Positions 26,590-34,188 are shown, counted from the stretch's first letter. The stretch: DNA of 64,000 nucleotides from an uncultured Dorea sp. (GCA_910584615.1 CAJUAM010000001.1:1-64000), one strand, 5' to 3'. Translations and numbers: made by a program. The notes: a model not told the origin generated them from the sequence alone.

Positions 26590-27022
26590 CAAGAAGGCAT
26601 ATCATGATTATTTTATACTGGATACGTATGAGTCAGGGATCACTCTGCATGGTACGGAAGTGAAATCCCTTCGTATGGGGAAATGCAGCATTAAAGAGTC
26701 ATTTATCCGCATAGAAAATGGGGAAGTATTCATCTACGGAATGCATATCAGTCCATATGAAAAGGGCAATATATTTAACAAAGACCCGCTTCGGGTGCGC
26801 AAGCTACTTCTCCATAAGACGGAGATCAATAAGCTCCTTGGAAAGACAAAAGAAAAGGGTATTGCAATTATACCGCTTAAGGTGTATTTTAAAGGCAGCC
26901 TTGTAAAGGTAGAGATTGGTCTTGCGAAAGGTAAAAAGCTCTATGATAAGCGTCAGGATATCGCGAAAAAGGATCAAAAGCGGGAAGCTCAGAGAGAGTT
27001 TAAGGTGAGGAATCTGGAATAG
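26555..27022 (+). CDS. smpB: SsrA-binding protein SmpB
   Basis: A 155-residue protein that delivers tmRNA to stalled ribosomes. Signatures are NKKAYHDYFILDTYESGITL, GTEVKSLR and the basic tail KGKKLYDKRQDIAKKDQKRE. It starts inside the end of rnr, showing tight coupling. The ssrA gene itself is in this window about 5 kb downstream. Confidence 0.97.
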   Translation: MAKTNGKLIANNKKAYHDYFILDTYESGITLHGTEVKSLRMGKCSIKESFIRIENGEVFIYGMHISPYEKGNIFNKDPLRVRKLLLHKTEINKLLGKTKEKGIAIIPLKVYFKGSLVKVEIGLAKGKKLYDKRQDIAKKDQKREAQREFKVRNLE

Positions 27023-27069
27023 GACTTATCATCCTTTAAGGCGCAGTGATCATAAAGCAGGAGGCATAT

Positions 27070-27306
27070 ATGGTACCAACGACAAAAAAGGGACTTAGAA
27101 AGCTGGTGACAGACACAACAGTAGAAATATATGAAGAGCTGACACCAGAGCTTGTACGGCTCATCAATGAGACAAAGAATGACAGTTCTCTGACCGAGGC
27201 ACAGAAGCAGGATGAGATATCATTACATATGATGGGATATGTAAAGTCGTGCACAAATGAGATTGTTATAGAAGTTCTTTCTGAAATATTAGGACTTGAA
27301 GATTAA
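27070..27306 (+). CDS. Small acidic helical protein of unknown function
   Basis: A 78-residue soluble protein that I do not recognise. It looks all-helical (EIYEELTPELVRLINETKND, then NEIVIEVLSEILGLE). AGGAGG precedes the chosen ATG; a GTG eight codons earlier is in frame but before the ribosome site. It sits between smpB and a zinc-ribbon membrane protein on the same strand, probably in one transcript. Confidence 0.65.
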   Translation: MVPTTKKGLRKLVTDTTVEIYEELTPELVRLINETKNDSSLTEAQKQDEISLHMMGYVKSCTNEIVIEVLSEILGLED

Positions 27307-27359
27307 AGAACAGAGAAAAAAGATAAATATCGGTTTTATGGATGAGGAGGATAAAGAAA

Positions 27360-27878
27360 ATGGCATATTGTGTAAAATGCGGTGAGAAAGTAGAAGATAC
27401 GGCTGTAATATGTCCGGTATGCGGCGCAATGATTCCGGATACAGAAGCAAAAGATCAAAGCAGCGGTTTTGACGGATATACATATAATACTTATCATACG
27501 TATTATGATCCGCAGACGAGGGCAGGGTACTTTCCGGAAAATGAAGTCAGGAATAATAAACTGATGGCAGTGCTCTGCTATCTTGGAATACTTGTATTTA
27601 TCCCTGTTTTTGTGGGGGACAGGCAGTCGGAATATTTAAAACTTCATAAAAATCAGGGGCTGGTCCTGTTTGCGGTGAGAGTCCTTTTGAATGCAGTGGA
27701 AAGATATCGTGGCTGGAGTGCCGGGATTTTTGGGTGGTTTACTGGCGGTTTGTTGGATACAGCAGTTGATATAGTACAATTTATCATGCTGATTCTTTTT
27801 ATTATAGGAATCGTATATGCATGCAGGGGAACGAAGAATGAACTTCCGGTAATCGGAAAAGTAAGGATATTTAAGTAA
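27360..27878 (+). CDS. Zinc-ribbon membrane protein
   Basis: A 172-residue protein. The first 25 residues form a zinc ribbon (YCVKCGEKVED, VICPVCGAMI), followed by a Tyr-rich linker and then two or three membrane segments (LMAVLCYLGILVFIPVFVG and VQFIMLILFIIGIVYACRG). The layout resembles small zinc-ribbon/DUF4870-like membrane proteins of Firmicutes; the function is unknown. GAGGAGG precedes the ATG. It ends before a strong terminator. Confidence 0.78.
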   Translation: MAYCVKCGEKVEDTAVICPVCGAMIPDTEAKDQSSGFDGYTYNTYHTYYDPQTRAGYFPENEVRNNKLMAVLCYLGILVFIPVFVGDRQSEYLKLHKNQGLVLFAVRVLLNAVERYRGWSAGIFGWFTGGLLDTAVDIVQFIMLILFIIGIVYACRGTKNELPVIGKVRIFK

Positions 27879-27905
27879 AAAAGTAATGTGAATGATTTAC
27901 AAGAC

Positions 27906-27970
27906 AGGTCAGGAGCTGCTGCCTTATAGATGAGTGATTATCTATAAGGCAGCAGTTCCTGACCTTTTTT
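27906..27970 (+). terminator. Very long-stem terminator
   Basis: A 25-bp stem (27906-27930 with 27941-27965) with a single G-U pair and a ten-base loop is followed by TTTTT. It ends the secG-side block. The stem is about twice the usual terminator length. Confidence 0.9.
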
Positions 27971-28066
27971 AAAATAGAAAACAAACTCTAAAAGAGCCTG
28001 CGATCCATAGTATAATCAAGATATCTAAGTTGAATATACCCATATTCATGAAATCCGGATACGGTA

Positions 28067-28690
28067 TTAACCCATAGTCTGCAGACAAAGCATAAGATAC
28101 AGTATGCAAGAAGTAATCTGGCGCACAGCACTGGGAAAGGCGGTGAATGTTTTTCGCTGTGCTTTGGAAGGATATATTACGGGGCGGAGTTCCTTCTTGT
28201 GAAAAAGAACACCGGAAAAAGATGTAAAGTGTGTGTTGTCCCGCGCTACATAGATTCTGGGAAGTTTTTCCGCGCGGCCGAAAGCATCAGCGGCAACGGT
28301 TGTCAGGGTAGAAGGGAGAAGAACGGATTTTAAAGATTTATTTTGAGTAAAAGCATGTGACCCTATTCCGGTAACTCCTTCCTGTATCTTTGCTGTCGTA
28401 ATAGTAAGTGCAGACCATGGGGCGTTAGAATCTTTGTAGTCTGTCATTTTTCCTTTTCCATTTATGATCAGAATTCCATTTGCAAAGGACCATCTCAGAT
28501 TATTGCCGCACATTCCGCCCACAGAGAATGATCCGCGGGTATCTTCAAAATACTGCACTGCATTCGGGGTATGGAACTGCTGTAATATGTACCGGGAGGC
28601 AGTTCTGAAGACAGACTGGCCTGTGAGATACAGGCATGAGAATAACGCTAATGAAATAAGGATAGTGATTGTTTTTTCATAATTCTTCAA
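28067..28690 (-). CDS. Secreted BspA/LRR_5-like protein, short form
   Basis: A 207-residue protein with an N-terminal membrane/signal segment (TITILISLALFSCLYLTG) followed by the module GGMCGNNLRWSFANGILII and one to two LRR_5 repeats (GVTGIGSHAFTQNKSLKSVL, LPSTLTTVAADAFGR). I start at TTG seven bases after GGAGGA; the nearby ATG is out of frame. The repeat region breaks off in a non-repeat tail (SCILYLMLCLQTMG), which suggests truncation or a frameshift of a longer surface protein. It is divergent from an XRE regulator with repeats in the shared gap. Confidence 0.72.
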   Translation of the reverse strand: MKNYEKTITILISLALFSCLYLTGQSVFRTASRYILQQFHTPNAVQYFEDTRGSFSVGGMCGNNLRWSFANGILIINGKGKMTDYKDSNAPWSALTITTAKIQEGVTGIGSHAFTQNKSLKSVLLPSTLTTVAADAFGRAEKLPRIYVARDNTHFTSFSGVLFHKKELRPVIYPSKAQRKTFTAFPSAVRQITSCILYLMLCLQTMG

Positions 28691-28718
28691 TCTATTTCCT
28701 CCTTTGTTTGTGAAAATA

Positions 28719-28771
28719 CAACCATATGGTAGCATAAACGGAATAAAAATGCAATTATTTGGTAGCATAAA
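28719..28771. repeat. Two 20-bp direct repeats between the LRR gene and the XRE gene
   Basis: 28719-28738 and 28752-28771 match at 16 of 20 positions and share TGGTAGCATAAA, offset by 33 bp. The first contains the palindrome ACCATATGGT. They lie in the 95-bp divergent gap and are the natural candidate operators for the adjacent XRE protein. Confidence 0.6.
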
Positions 28772-28785
28772 TTTGAGGTGGTTTG

Positions 28786-29010
28786 ATGCATTTTCAACGT
28801 CTGGAAGACTTACGGATTGATAGTGATAAAACGCAGGCGGATATTGCAGAGTATCTAGGCTGCCAGCGTGAAGTATACCGCCGGTATGAGAAGGGAACGA
28901 GGCAGATACCGGTAGATCTTTTGATAAAGCTTTCGCATTTTTATAATGTAAGTATTGATTATATAGTAGGCAATACGAATACAAAAAAGCCATATCCGAA
29001 AAGTAAGTAA
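28786..29010 (+). CDS. XRE-family small DNA-binding protein
   Basis: A 74-residue protein that is little more than a Cro/C1-type helix-turn-helix: LEDLRIDSDKTQADIAEYLG, QREVYRRYEKGTRQIPVDLL, LIKLSHFYNVSIDYIVG. GAGGTGG lies before the ATG. It is divergent from the LRR protein gene and probably controls both. Its last codons form the left arm of the terminator shared with hsp20. Confidence 0.9.
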   Translation: MHFQRLEDLRIDSDKTQADIAEYLGCQREVYRRYEKGTRQIPVDLLIKLSHFYNVSIDYIVGNTNTKKPYPKSK

Positions 29011-29040
29011 ATGACAGGCTTACTTTGGGATATGGCTTTT
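28985..29040. terminator. Bidirectional terminator overlapping the XRE gene end
   Basis: Perfect 13-bp arms AAAAGCCATATCC/GGATATGGCTTTT enclose a second 7-bp stem AAGTAAG/CTTACTT. T-runs follow on both strands, so it serves the XRE gene and the convergent hsp20. Confidence 0.82.
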
Positions 29041-29048
29041 ATCGCGGG

Positions 29049-29471
29049 CTACTCGATTGTGATCAACTTAGGGGTATCTTCAACCTTTGGCATATCTTTT
29101 GGAACCTGCAGTGAGAGAATACCGTCCTTAAATGCGGCATGAATATCATCTTGCGTTACTTGTTCACCGACATAAAAGCTCCGGTTGCATGTTCCGGTGT
29201 AACGTTCCTTGCGGATACAGTTGCCCTTGGCATCCTTTTCCTCCTTTGTCTCGTTTTTGGAAGCGGTGATGGTAAGGTATCCGTCTTTTAAGTCGGCCTT
29301 GATGTCTTCTTTTGCATATCCTGGGAGTTCCATCTCTATCATATAACTACCATCCTTATCATGGATGTCTGTCTTCATGATCTGTGTGGAAGAGTTCCCG
29401 AAAGAACGTGTGAAAAATGGGTCTTTAAACATCTCATCAAATAAATTATAATTTCTGTTTGCTAATAACAT
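29049..29471 (-). CDS. Small heat-shock protein, Hsp20 family
   Basis: A 140-residue alpha-crystallin chaperone that holds unfolding proteins. The ACD shows MEMDIHDKDG-like strands, MELPGYAKEDIKADLKDGYL and the C-terminal AAFKDGILSLQVPK, with a terminal I-x-I-like end (LITIE). AAGGAGGAAGG precedes the ATG. A promoter with a CIRCE-like element lies upstream, consistent with heat-shock control by HrcA. Confidence 0.95.
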   Translation of the reverse strand: MLLANRNYNLFDEMFKDPFFTRSFGNSSTQIMKTDIHDKDGSYMIEMELPGYAKEDIKADLKDGYLTITASKNETKEEKDAKGNCIRKERYTGTCNRSFYVGEQVTQDDIHAAFKDGILSLQVPKDMPKVEDTPKLITIE

Positions 29472-29570
29472 AATCCTTCCTCCTTAAAACATTGCCTTTA
29501 CGGTAATCATATTATCTCCAAAAAGCAGAAAACTTATTGGAAATATTCTGTTGTTTGAGTTGCTATATAT

Positions 29571-29615
29571 ATTATATAACACATATTAGTAGCAATGTAA
29601 AGAGGTGAGTGCTAA
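29571..29615 (-). promoter_or_regulatory. hsp20 promoter with degenerate CIRCE element
   Basis: On the minus strand TTAGCACTC is a perfect CIRCE half-site; after exactly nine bases comes CATTGCTAC, matching GAGTGCTAA at six of nine positions. The -35-like TTTACA (29596-29601) overlaps it and an AT-rich -10 (TATAAT/TATATA at 29571-29578) lies 17-19 bp on. Confidence 0.55.
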
Positions 29616-29622
29616 TTTTGTT

Positions 29623-30594
29623 TTATTTTTTTGATTTAATTTCTGTGTATTGCTTTGACACGATTTTGTTATCCATTGCATAAAATGTTTCCAGAGAAAC
29701 TTCATCGTCAGAATCTTTACATTCATATATGTCTCGTGTGATTTTTTTACTTCCGTCCGGAGCCTTTTTTTCAGTTTCTATTACAAAATAAGAAGTATCT
29801 TTTTCGGCGGTTAATTGATCGGGCAGGTTTCCGGGTATATATTCTTCCTGCTTTAAAACCTGATTTTTCTCATCCATCTGAATAAGAGTGATTTTTACCG
29901 GCTTGAACATGGAAGAGAACCGGACGGTAACGGAGCACTTTTCTGTCTTTGTGATCCCTTTTTCCATAGAATCAGTCTGGTCATTTAAGCAGATAGACAT
30001 ATTATCGCTTTCGTCGGAGATAGAACTGTTGCTGATACCGCTGCCGGGTACGACATATATTTTTCCGTCAGAAGTCTGGTATACGGGATTTACATAGTAA
30101 GCCGGACTTTTGTCTGATCCTTGGGGAACCGTATAAATAGTAGCAGAAAGCACCGTTTCAGTGCTGTTATCTGATTCTGTCCAATCTATCTGCGCATCAC
30201 AGATTCCATCGCTTGACTGCAGGGCGCGGCAGATTGTATCGTTTTCGTCTGTCCAGATAAGATTCAGGAGGTTGAGCCCTTTGATCCCGCCAAAGGAAAT
30301 CTTCCAGTCGGAGGGATCTTTGCTGTTTTTGCGGTCTGTTTTTGCATACAGAGGATTTGTATAGCCATCAATATCATTGATTACCGTATCCGGATTTTGA
30401 AGGAGCTTTGAAGCATTGCCGTCAAGGTAAGCGTCCAGATCAAACAGATCAAGATATTCATCGGTGATAAAGGCGCCGATCAGAGTATCTTTCGTATCGT
30501 TTCCTGCATCTTCTTTTGCCAGGGAGCAGCCGGCCAGCATTAACATAAGACAGGATAAAAGGGTTATCATTAAAAATCGTTGTTTATTTTTCAT
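29623..30594 (-). CDS. Lipoprotein of unknown function
   Basis: A 323-residue secreted protein with a lipoprotein signal (FLMITLLSCLMLMLAGC, Cys23 lipidated). The mature part is acidic and I do not recognise a domain. The ATG at 30594 is nine bases after GAGGAGG; the ATG two codons earlier is too close to it. It overlaps the end of the XRE gene by 11 bases and is the last gene of the DUF2975-XRE-lipoprotein operon. Confidence 0.8.
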   Translation of the reverse strand: MKNKQRFLMITLLSCLMLMLAGCSLAKEDAGNDTKDTLIGAFITDEYLDLFDLDAYLDGNASKLLQNPDTVINDIDGYTNPLYAKTDRKNSKDPSDWKISFGGIKGLNLLNLIWTDENDTICRALQSSDGICDAQIDWTESDNSTETVLSATIYTVPQGSDKSPAYYVNPVYQTSDGKIYVVPGSGISNSSISDESDNMSICLNDQTDSMEKGITKTEKCSVTVRFSSMFKPVKITLIQMDEKNQVLKQEEYIPGNLPDQLTAEKDTSYFVIETEKKAPDGSKKITRDIYECKDSDDEVSLETFYAMDNKIVSKQYTEIKSKK

Positions 30595-30820
30595 CGTCAT
30601 CGTCCTCCTCTTCAAGATTTCCGTCAAATTTTAATATATCACCGACATCGCATTCCAGATAGTAGCAGATCCGGTTGATAGTGTGGAAACGCACGCCCTT
30701 TGCCTTGCCGCTTCTAAGGACGGACAGGTTCGCTTCAGTAATATTTACCAGTTTGCATAATTCTTTCGAAGTCATGCCCCGCATTTTTAATACGTCTTCA
30801 AGACAAACTTTTATTCCCAT
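30584..30820 (-). CDS. XRE-family regulator, YozG-like
   Basis: A 78-residue Cro/C1-type protein (LEDVLKMRGMTSKELCKLVN, ITEANLSVLRSGKAKGVRFH, INRICYYLECDVGDIL) with an acidic Glu/Asp tail. Such proteins pair with DUF2975 membrane proteins in many Firmicutes. It is translated from within the end of the DUF2975 gene region (12-base gap). Two identical-type inverted repeats around the operon promoter are its likely binding sites, implying autoregulation. Confidence 0.9.
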   Translation of the reverse strand: MGIKVCLEDVLKMRGMTSKELCKLVNITEANLSVLRSGKAKGVRFHTINRICYYLECDVGDILKFDGNLEEEDDDDEK

Positions 30821-30831
30821 ATGCGTTACCT

Positions 30832-31710
30832 TTAAATGAATAAATCATTATCCTGTTTTAATTTTTGATTTTCCCGTACATAGTTTGCAGTCAGCAAAAC
30901 GGCAAGGACGAAAGCAATTGAAAATACGGGGATAGATATTATCATCTTGATCTGAAGCAGTATTTTATGGAATATGAGCTGCAGGATATTGAATCCTATG
31001 GTGGAAAGTACTGCTATCACAAGTGATTTGGTGCAGAGGGAGGTGAGTTTTTCTATGGCAGCTTCGGACGCATCGGAATAAACGTTGTGAAGCAGCGCGT
31101 TCAAGGAGCGGATCGAGGAAAAAAGGATAAAAACAGCCAGTATATATGGAAGTGCATTTGTAATGCACTGCAATACTAAAAAGATGTGAGTCATTGTCAT
31201 ATCTGTAGATGAGTAACTGTTTACTTTCCTGAGGTTTAGGATGGATATGGTAAAAGTTTCAAAAAATTCCGCCAATATCGCATAGAAAAACAAGAAAATG
31301 ACAACAGTGAGCAAAGTCCTGAGCCAGACGTGCAGGCGCCTTGTGTCTGACAGGCTGTATGTCTCCAGCAGTCTTAAGACTATATATCCGAAAATAACGG
31401 AATAGCAGGTACATCCTAATAACATCTTGCCGGTACCAGGCAGACCGGCATGGAATAATCCGGGATTGATCATGTAGTAGATGACTGCGAAAAGCAGAAC
31501 AGTTAATACAGGGAGAAAAAAGTCGGTTTTTAAAAGCTTTCCGGACCTTTTCAGGCGGAAAAATAACAGGCATGGTAACAGACAGATGAGGACATATATG
31601 ATGATTGCCGCAATGTTGCCTGATGTGCCGGATAAAGAAAGCTTTCTAAGTCCAAGCCCTAGTTGTTCAAATGGGAATGTAATGAGAACAGAGTATAATT
31701 TTGAGTACAT
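30832..31710 (-). CDS. DUF2975 membrane protein
   Basis: A 292-residue integral membrane protein with about eight hydrophobic segments. The C-terminal end, FVLAVLLTANYVRENQKLKQ with a DNDL tail, is typical of DUF2975, whose members are encoded next to YozG-like XRE proteins as here. The function is unknown; a sensor or regulator-tethering role is possible. AAGGAGGT precedes the ATG. It is the first gene of the three-gene operon. Confidence 0.85.
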   Translation of the reverse strand: MYSKLYSVLITFPFEQLGLGLRKLSLSGTSGNIAAIIIYVLICLLPCLLFFRLKRSGKLLKTDFFLPVLTVLLFAVIYYMINPGLFHAGLPGTGKMLLGCTCYSVIFGYIVLRLLETYSLSDTRRLHVWLRTLLTVVIFLFFYAILAEFFETFTISILNLRKVNSYSSTDMTMTHIFLVLQCITNALPYILAVFILFSSIRSLNALLHNVYSDASEAAIEKLTSLCTKSLVIAVLSTIGFNILQLIFHKILLQIKMIISIPVFSIAFVLAVLLTANYVRENQKLKQDNDLFI

Positions 31711-31733
31711 GTGATACCTCCTTATCTGAATAA

Positions 31734-31796
31734 AATTATTGTTTTTCGATAATTGTTAATCTCATTATAACAAAAAATTATTGTTTGTCAATAATT
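31734..31796 (-). promoter_or_regulatory. Promoter of the DUF2975 operon with two flanking operators
   Basis: On the minus strand TTGACA (31786-31791) and TATAAT (31764-31769) are 16 bp apart. A 21-bp inverted repeat with arms AATTATTG/CAATAATT and a 5-base spacer covers the -35 (31776-31796; arms extend to 10 bp), and a second near-copy (31734-31754, one arm mismatch) covers the early transcript. Confidence 0.78.
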
Positions 31797-31821
31797 TTAG
31801 CGTGGAAATTTGTTTGGAAGG

Positions 31822-31850
31822 TTGACAAAGAGATAAGTTCTACATATAAT
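31822..31850 (+). promoter_or_regulatory. ssrA promoter
   Basis: A perfect consensus promoter: TTGACA, 17 bp, TATAAT. The predicted start is about 60 bases before mature tmRNA, so a 5' leader is removed, as is usual. Confidence 0.9.
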
Positions 31851-31918
31851 AGAACTAAGCTAAAATATGTCTAATGGATGAACAGTCTGCGAACCAGTTA
31901 TTTTGATATGACCGATCA

Positions 31919-32268
31919 GGGCTTGTACTGGTTTCGACGGGGGTTTGGAAGTTGGAGAAGCCATCCGTAGCGGGACACTACGTTAAAAGTTCCAATTAAA
32001 TATAAACGCAGACAATAGAGAATTAGCGTACGCTGCCTAATTAAAGGCGGCAGTCGGCCTTAGGTCATCCGCTGCTTAAGATACCGGCTTCATCAAGGCG
32101 GAGCACTTCGTTTCCAAAGCTTTGAGGGAATGGAAGAATTTATGAAGCTACTAAAACCAGTAACCTGTCATTAGGTGATTGGCAGAGGGAATGTTAATAT
32201 AATGACTGTGATGGGAGATGCTTCGATGGATGGGCTTTCGGACGCGGGTTCGATTCCCGCCAGGTCCA
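31919..32268 (+). ncRNA. ssrA: tmRNA (ssrA)
   Basis: The 5' GGGCTTG pairs with 3' CAGGTCC (two G-U pairs) to form the acceptor stem; TACTGGTTTCGACGGGGG follows the 5' strand and the T-arm GCGGGTTCGATTCCCGC precedes the 3' strand. The tag frame at about 32008-32040 reads ADNRELAYAA and stops at TAA, with the Ala-Ala end recognised by ClpXP-type proteases. CCA is not encoded. SmpB and RNase R are encoded 4-7 kb upstream. Confidence 0.96.
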
Positions 32269-32271
32269 CTA

Positions 32272-32300
32272 AGAACACTGCATATGCAGTGTTCTTTTCT
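32272..32300 (+). terminator. ssrA terminator
   Basis: The palindromic stem AGAACACTG/CAGTGTTCT with a short loop is followed by TTTTCT. Confidence 0.85.
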
Positions 32301-32373
32301 ATAAAGCAATGATTTTTGGAGGGAGAAAGCATTGTCTTTATTTTACTGAATTATATGAAAGAGGGAAAGGATT

Positions 32374-33216
32374 ATGAGTAAAAGAGGTTTGGCGGTTGTG
32401 CCGGGAAAAGTAAAGCATTTATGTATGCGCAGAGGTATTGCGTATGGGTTCTTTATTCTTTTGTTCTGCGGCTTGCTTATTTTTACGGCAGGCGACGTAA
32501 AAGCAGCCGAAGGGAAAGAGACAGGTAAAGAAATATCTGGAAAGATTGTCAAAGAAAAAGGAAATCAGTATTATAAGTATGCAAATGGAAAGAAGGCTAA
32601 GTCGAAATTCATCACCGTAGGAAAGAAAACTTATTATTTTGCCAAAAACGGTGTTATGGAAAAGGGCTGGATGAAAAAAGGCAAAGAATATTATTATTTT
32701 GACAGGATCACAGGTGTACAGAAGAAAAAGACTACCGTGGACGGCATCAAGATCAATAAGGACGGAAAAGCAAAGAAGACGGCCTACAATGAAAAAAAGA
32801 TTGCTGTTATGATCACCGCAAAAAATATTGTGAAGAAAAATACAAAGGTAACGGACAGTAAAGCGCAAAAAAGAAAGAAAATGTTCGAATGGGTAATAAA
32901 AACTCCTTATCGGAGATATCGTATCCTTTCAAGGGTAAGAAAAAAGAAGGGCTGGGAAATGGATTTTGCAAATGATATCTTCAAAAAGGGAAGAGGCTGC
33001 TGCGTATCGGATGCGTGTGCGTTTGCTTTTTTGGCGCATGAATGCGGATATACGACTTACGTCTGTGACGATGGGGGACATGCGTGGACAGAAATAAACG
33101 GACGTGTTTTTGATACATTATTTGCAGAGAGAAGAAACAGGAGGGAATATAAAAAGTATTATAATTCTTCCTACAAAGCAGCAAGACTTCATCGTGCGCA
33201 CAAATTAAAAATTTAA
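32374..33216 (+). CDS. Secreted transglutaminase-like protein with cell-wall-binding repeats
   Basis: A 280-residue exported protein. A signal peptide (GIAYGFFILLFCGLLIFTAG) ends near residue 45. Residues 55-125 hold choline-binding/GW-like repeats (GNQYYKYANGKK, KKTYYFAKNGVMEKGW, KEYYYFDRITG). The C-terminal domain is a transglutaminase-like fold with probable triad Cys210 (GCCVSDA), His236 (GGHAWTEI) and Asp247 (VFD). It is strikingly Lys-rich. It probably acts on the cell wall or surface proteins as a protease or crosslinker (inference). A GAGGGAAAGG site precedes the ATG, and it is monocistronic between terminators. Confidence 0.82.
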   Translation: MSKRGLAVVPGKVKHLCMRRGIAYGFFILLFCGLLIFTAGDVKAAEGKETGKEISGKIVKEKGNQYYKYANGKKAKSKFITVGKKTYYFAKNGVMEKGWMKKGKEYYYFDRITGVQKKKTTVDGIKINKDGKAKKTAYNEKKIAVMITAKNIVKKNTKVTDSKAQKRKKMFEWVIKTPYRRYRILSRVRKKKGWEMDFANDIFKKGRGCCVSDACAFAFLAHECGYTTYVCDDGGHAWTEINGRVFDTLFAERRNRREYKKYYNSSYKAARLHRAHKLKI

Positions 33217-33243
33217 TACGCGATGCTTTGTTAATGAAAAACA

Positions 33244-33274
33244 GGGTCAGGACATATGTCCTGGCTCATTTTTT
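33244..33274 (+). terminator. Terminator after the transglutaminase-like gene
   Basis: A ten-pair stem with two G-U pairs (33244-33253 with 33258-33267) is followed by a T6 tract. Confidence 0.75.
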
Positions 33275-33368
33275 CTAAAGTGCCTTCTGGCAGGGAACAT
33301 TTATCTGTACGGGAATCTATTGACTGAAAAGAAGAATGTTGATATTGAGGAGATCAGATGGATAATTA

Positions 33369-33400
33369 GTGGTCAGATATAATATTATTGGTGGTCAGAT
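33369..33400 (+). repeat. 22-bp-spaced direct repeats, candidate LytTR operator
   Basis: GTGGTCAGAT occurs at 33369-33378 and again at 33391-33400, exactly 22 bp apart (two helical turns), ending two bases before the -35 of the response-regulator operon. Paired direct repeats about 21-22 bp apart are the usual LytTR binding layout. Confidence 0.65.
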
Positions 33401-33402
33401 GG

Positions 33403-33430
33403 TTGACTACTGTACAAAAGGTAGTATGAT
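33403..33430 (+). promoter_or_regulatory. Promoter of the LytTR/GHKL operon
   Basis: TTGACT, 16 bp, TATGAT, directly downstream of the direct repeats. Confidence 0.7.
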
Positions 33431-33468
33431 TTTTAGTAAGTACAGGTTATGAGGGCGGAGGATAAATT

Positions 33469-34188
33469 TTGATTAACATTACGATTATAGATGATGACAG
33501 AGAGGTGCTTAAGCTGATGCACAAATGTGTCAGGGAATCGGTGGGAGACAAAAAAGGGATATCTGTTGCCGGGTATCAGCAGCCCGGGCTGCTTCTGAAA
33601 GAGATGGATAAGAGAAAATGCCATATTTTAATTTCAGACATTGACATGCCAAAGATGAACGGGCTTGAGGTGGCAAAGCGGGTGAAAGAAGCAAACCCAA
33701 GGGTATTTATCATCTTTGTGACGGCATATATGCAGTATGCTATAGATAGCTACAGGATGGATGCGTTCCAGTATGTCTTAAAAACAGAACTTCAAGAGAG
33801 ACTGCCGGGGATTCTTTGCAGACTGACGGACATGATAGAAAGGAACAGAAAAAAATACTGTTTTATCGGGACGGAAAGTCAAAAGGAGAAAGTATTTGTT
33901 GATGACATTATCTGGATTAAAAAAGAAAAAAATGCCAAGTATGTCACATATATCCTGGAAAAAGGAAACTATACGGAAAGGACGAGTCTGGAGAAAGCAG
34001 TGGAGAGACTTTCTGATTCTGCTTTTGTGATTGTGGAAAGAGGATGTGCAGTGAATTTAAGACATGTTATGGGGATCAGGGACTGCAGTCTTTATCTGAG
34101 CAATCAGGACACAGTTATAATAAGCAAGGCACGCTGTGTGGGAGTGAAGGAAAAGCTTCACAGATTCTGGAGAGAAGAGGAATGGTAG
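33469..34188 (+). CDS. LytTR-family response regulator
   Basis: A 239-residue response regulator. The receiver domain has the acidic pair IIDDD, the phosphoacceptor Asp in ILISDIDMPKMNG and VTAYMQYAID; the C-terminal LytTR DNA-binding domain starts near residue 135 (KEKVFVDDIIWIKKEKNAKY) and contains FVIVERGCAVNLRHV. It starts at TTG seven bases after GGAGG. It overlaps the histidine kinase gene by seven bases, and its promoter carries direct repeats that fit autoregulation. The family controls peptide signalling, bacteriocins and virulence; no signal peptide gene is seen here. Confidence 0.93.
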   Translation: MINITIIDDDREVLKLMHKCVRESVGDKKGISVAGYQQPGLLLKEMDKRKCHILISDIDMPKMNGLEVAKRVKEANPRVFIIFVTAYMQYAIDSYRMDAFQYVLKTELQERLPGILCRLTDMIERNRKKYCFIGTESQKEKVFVDDIIWIKKEKNAKYVTYILEKGNYTERTSLEKAVERLSDSAFVIVERGCAVNLRHVMGIRDCSLYLSNQDTVIISKARCVGVKEKLHRFWREEEW

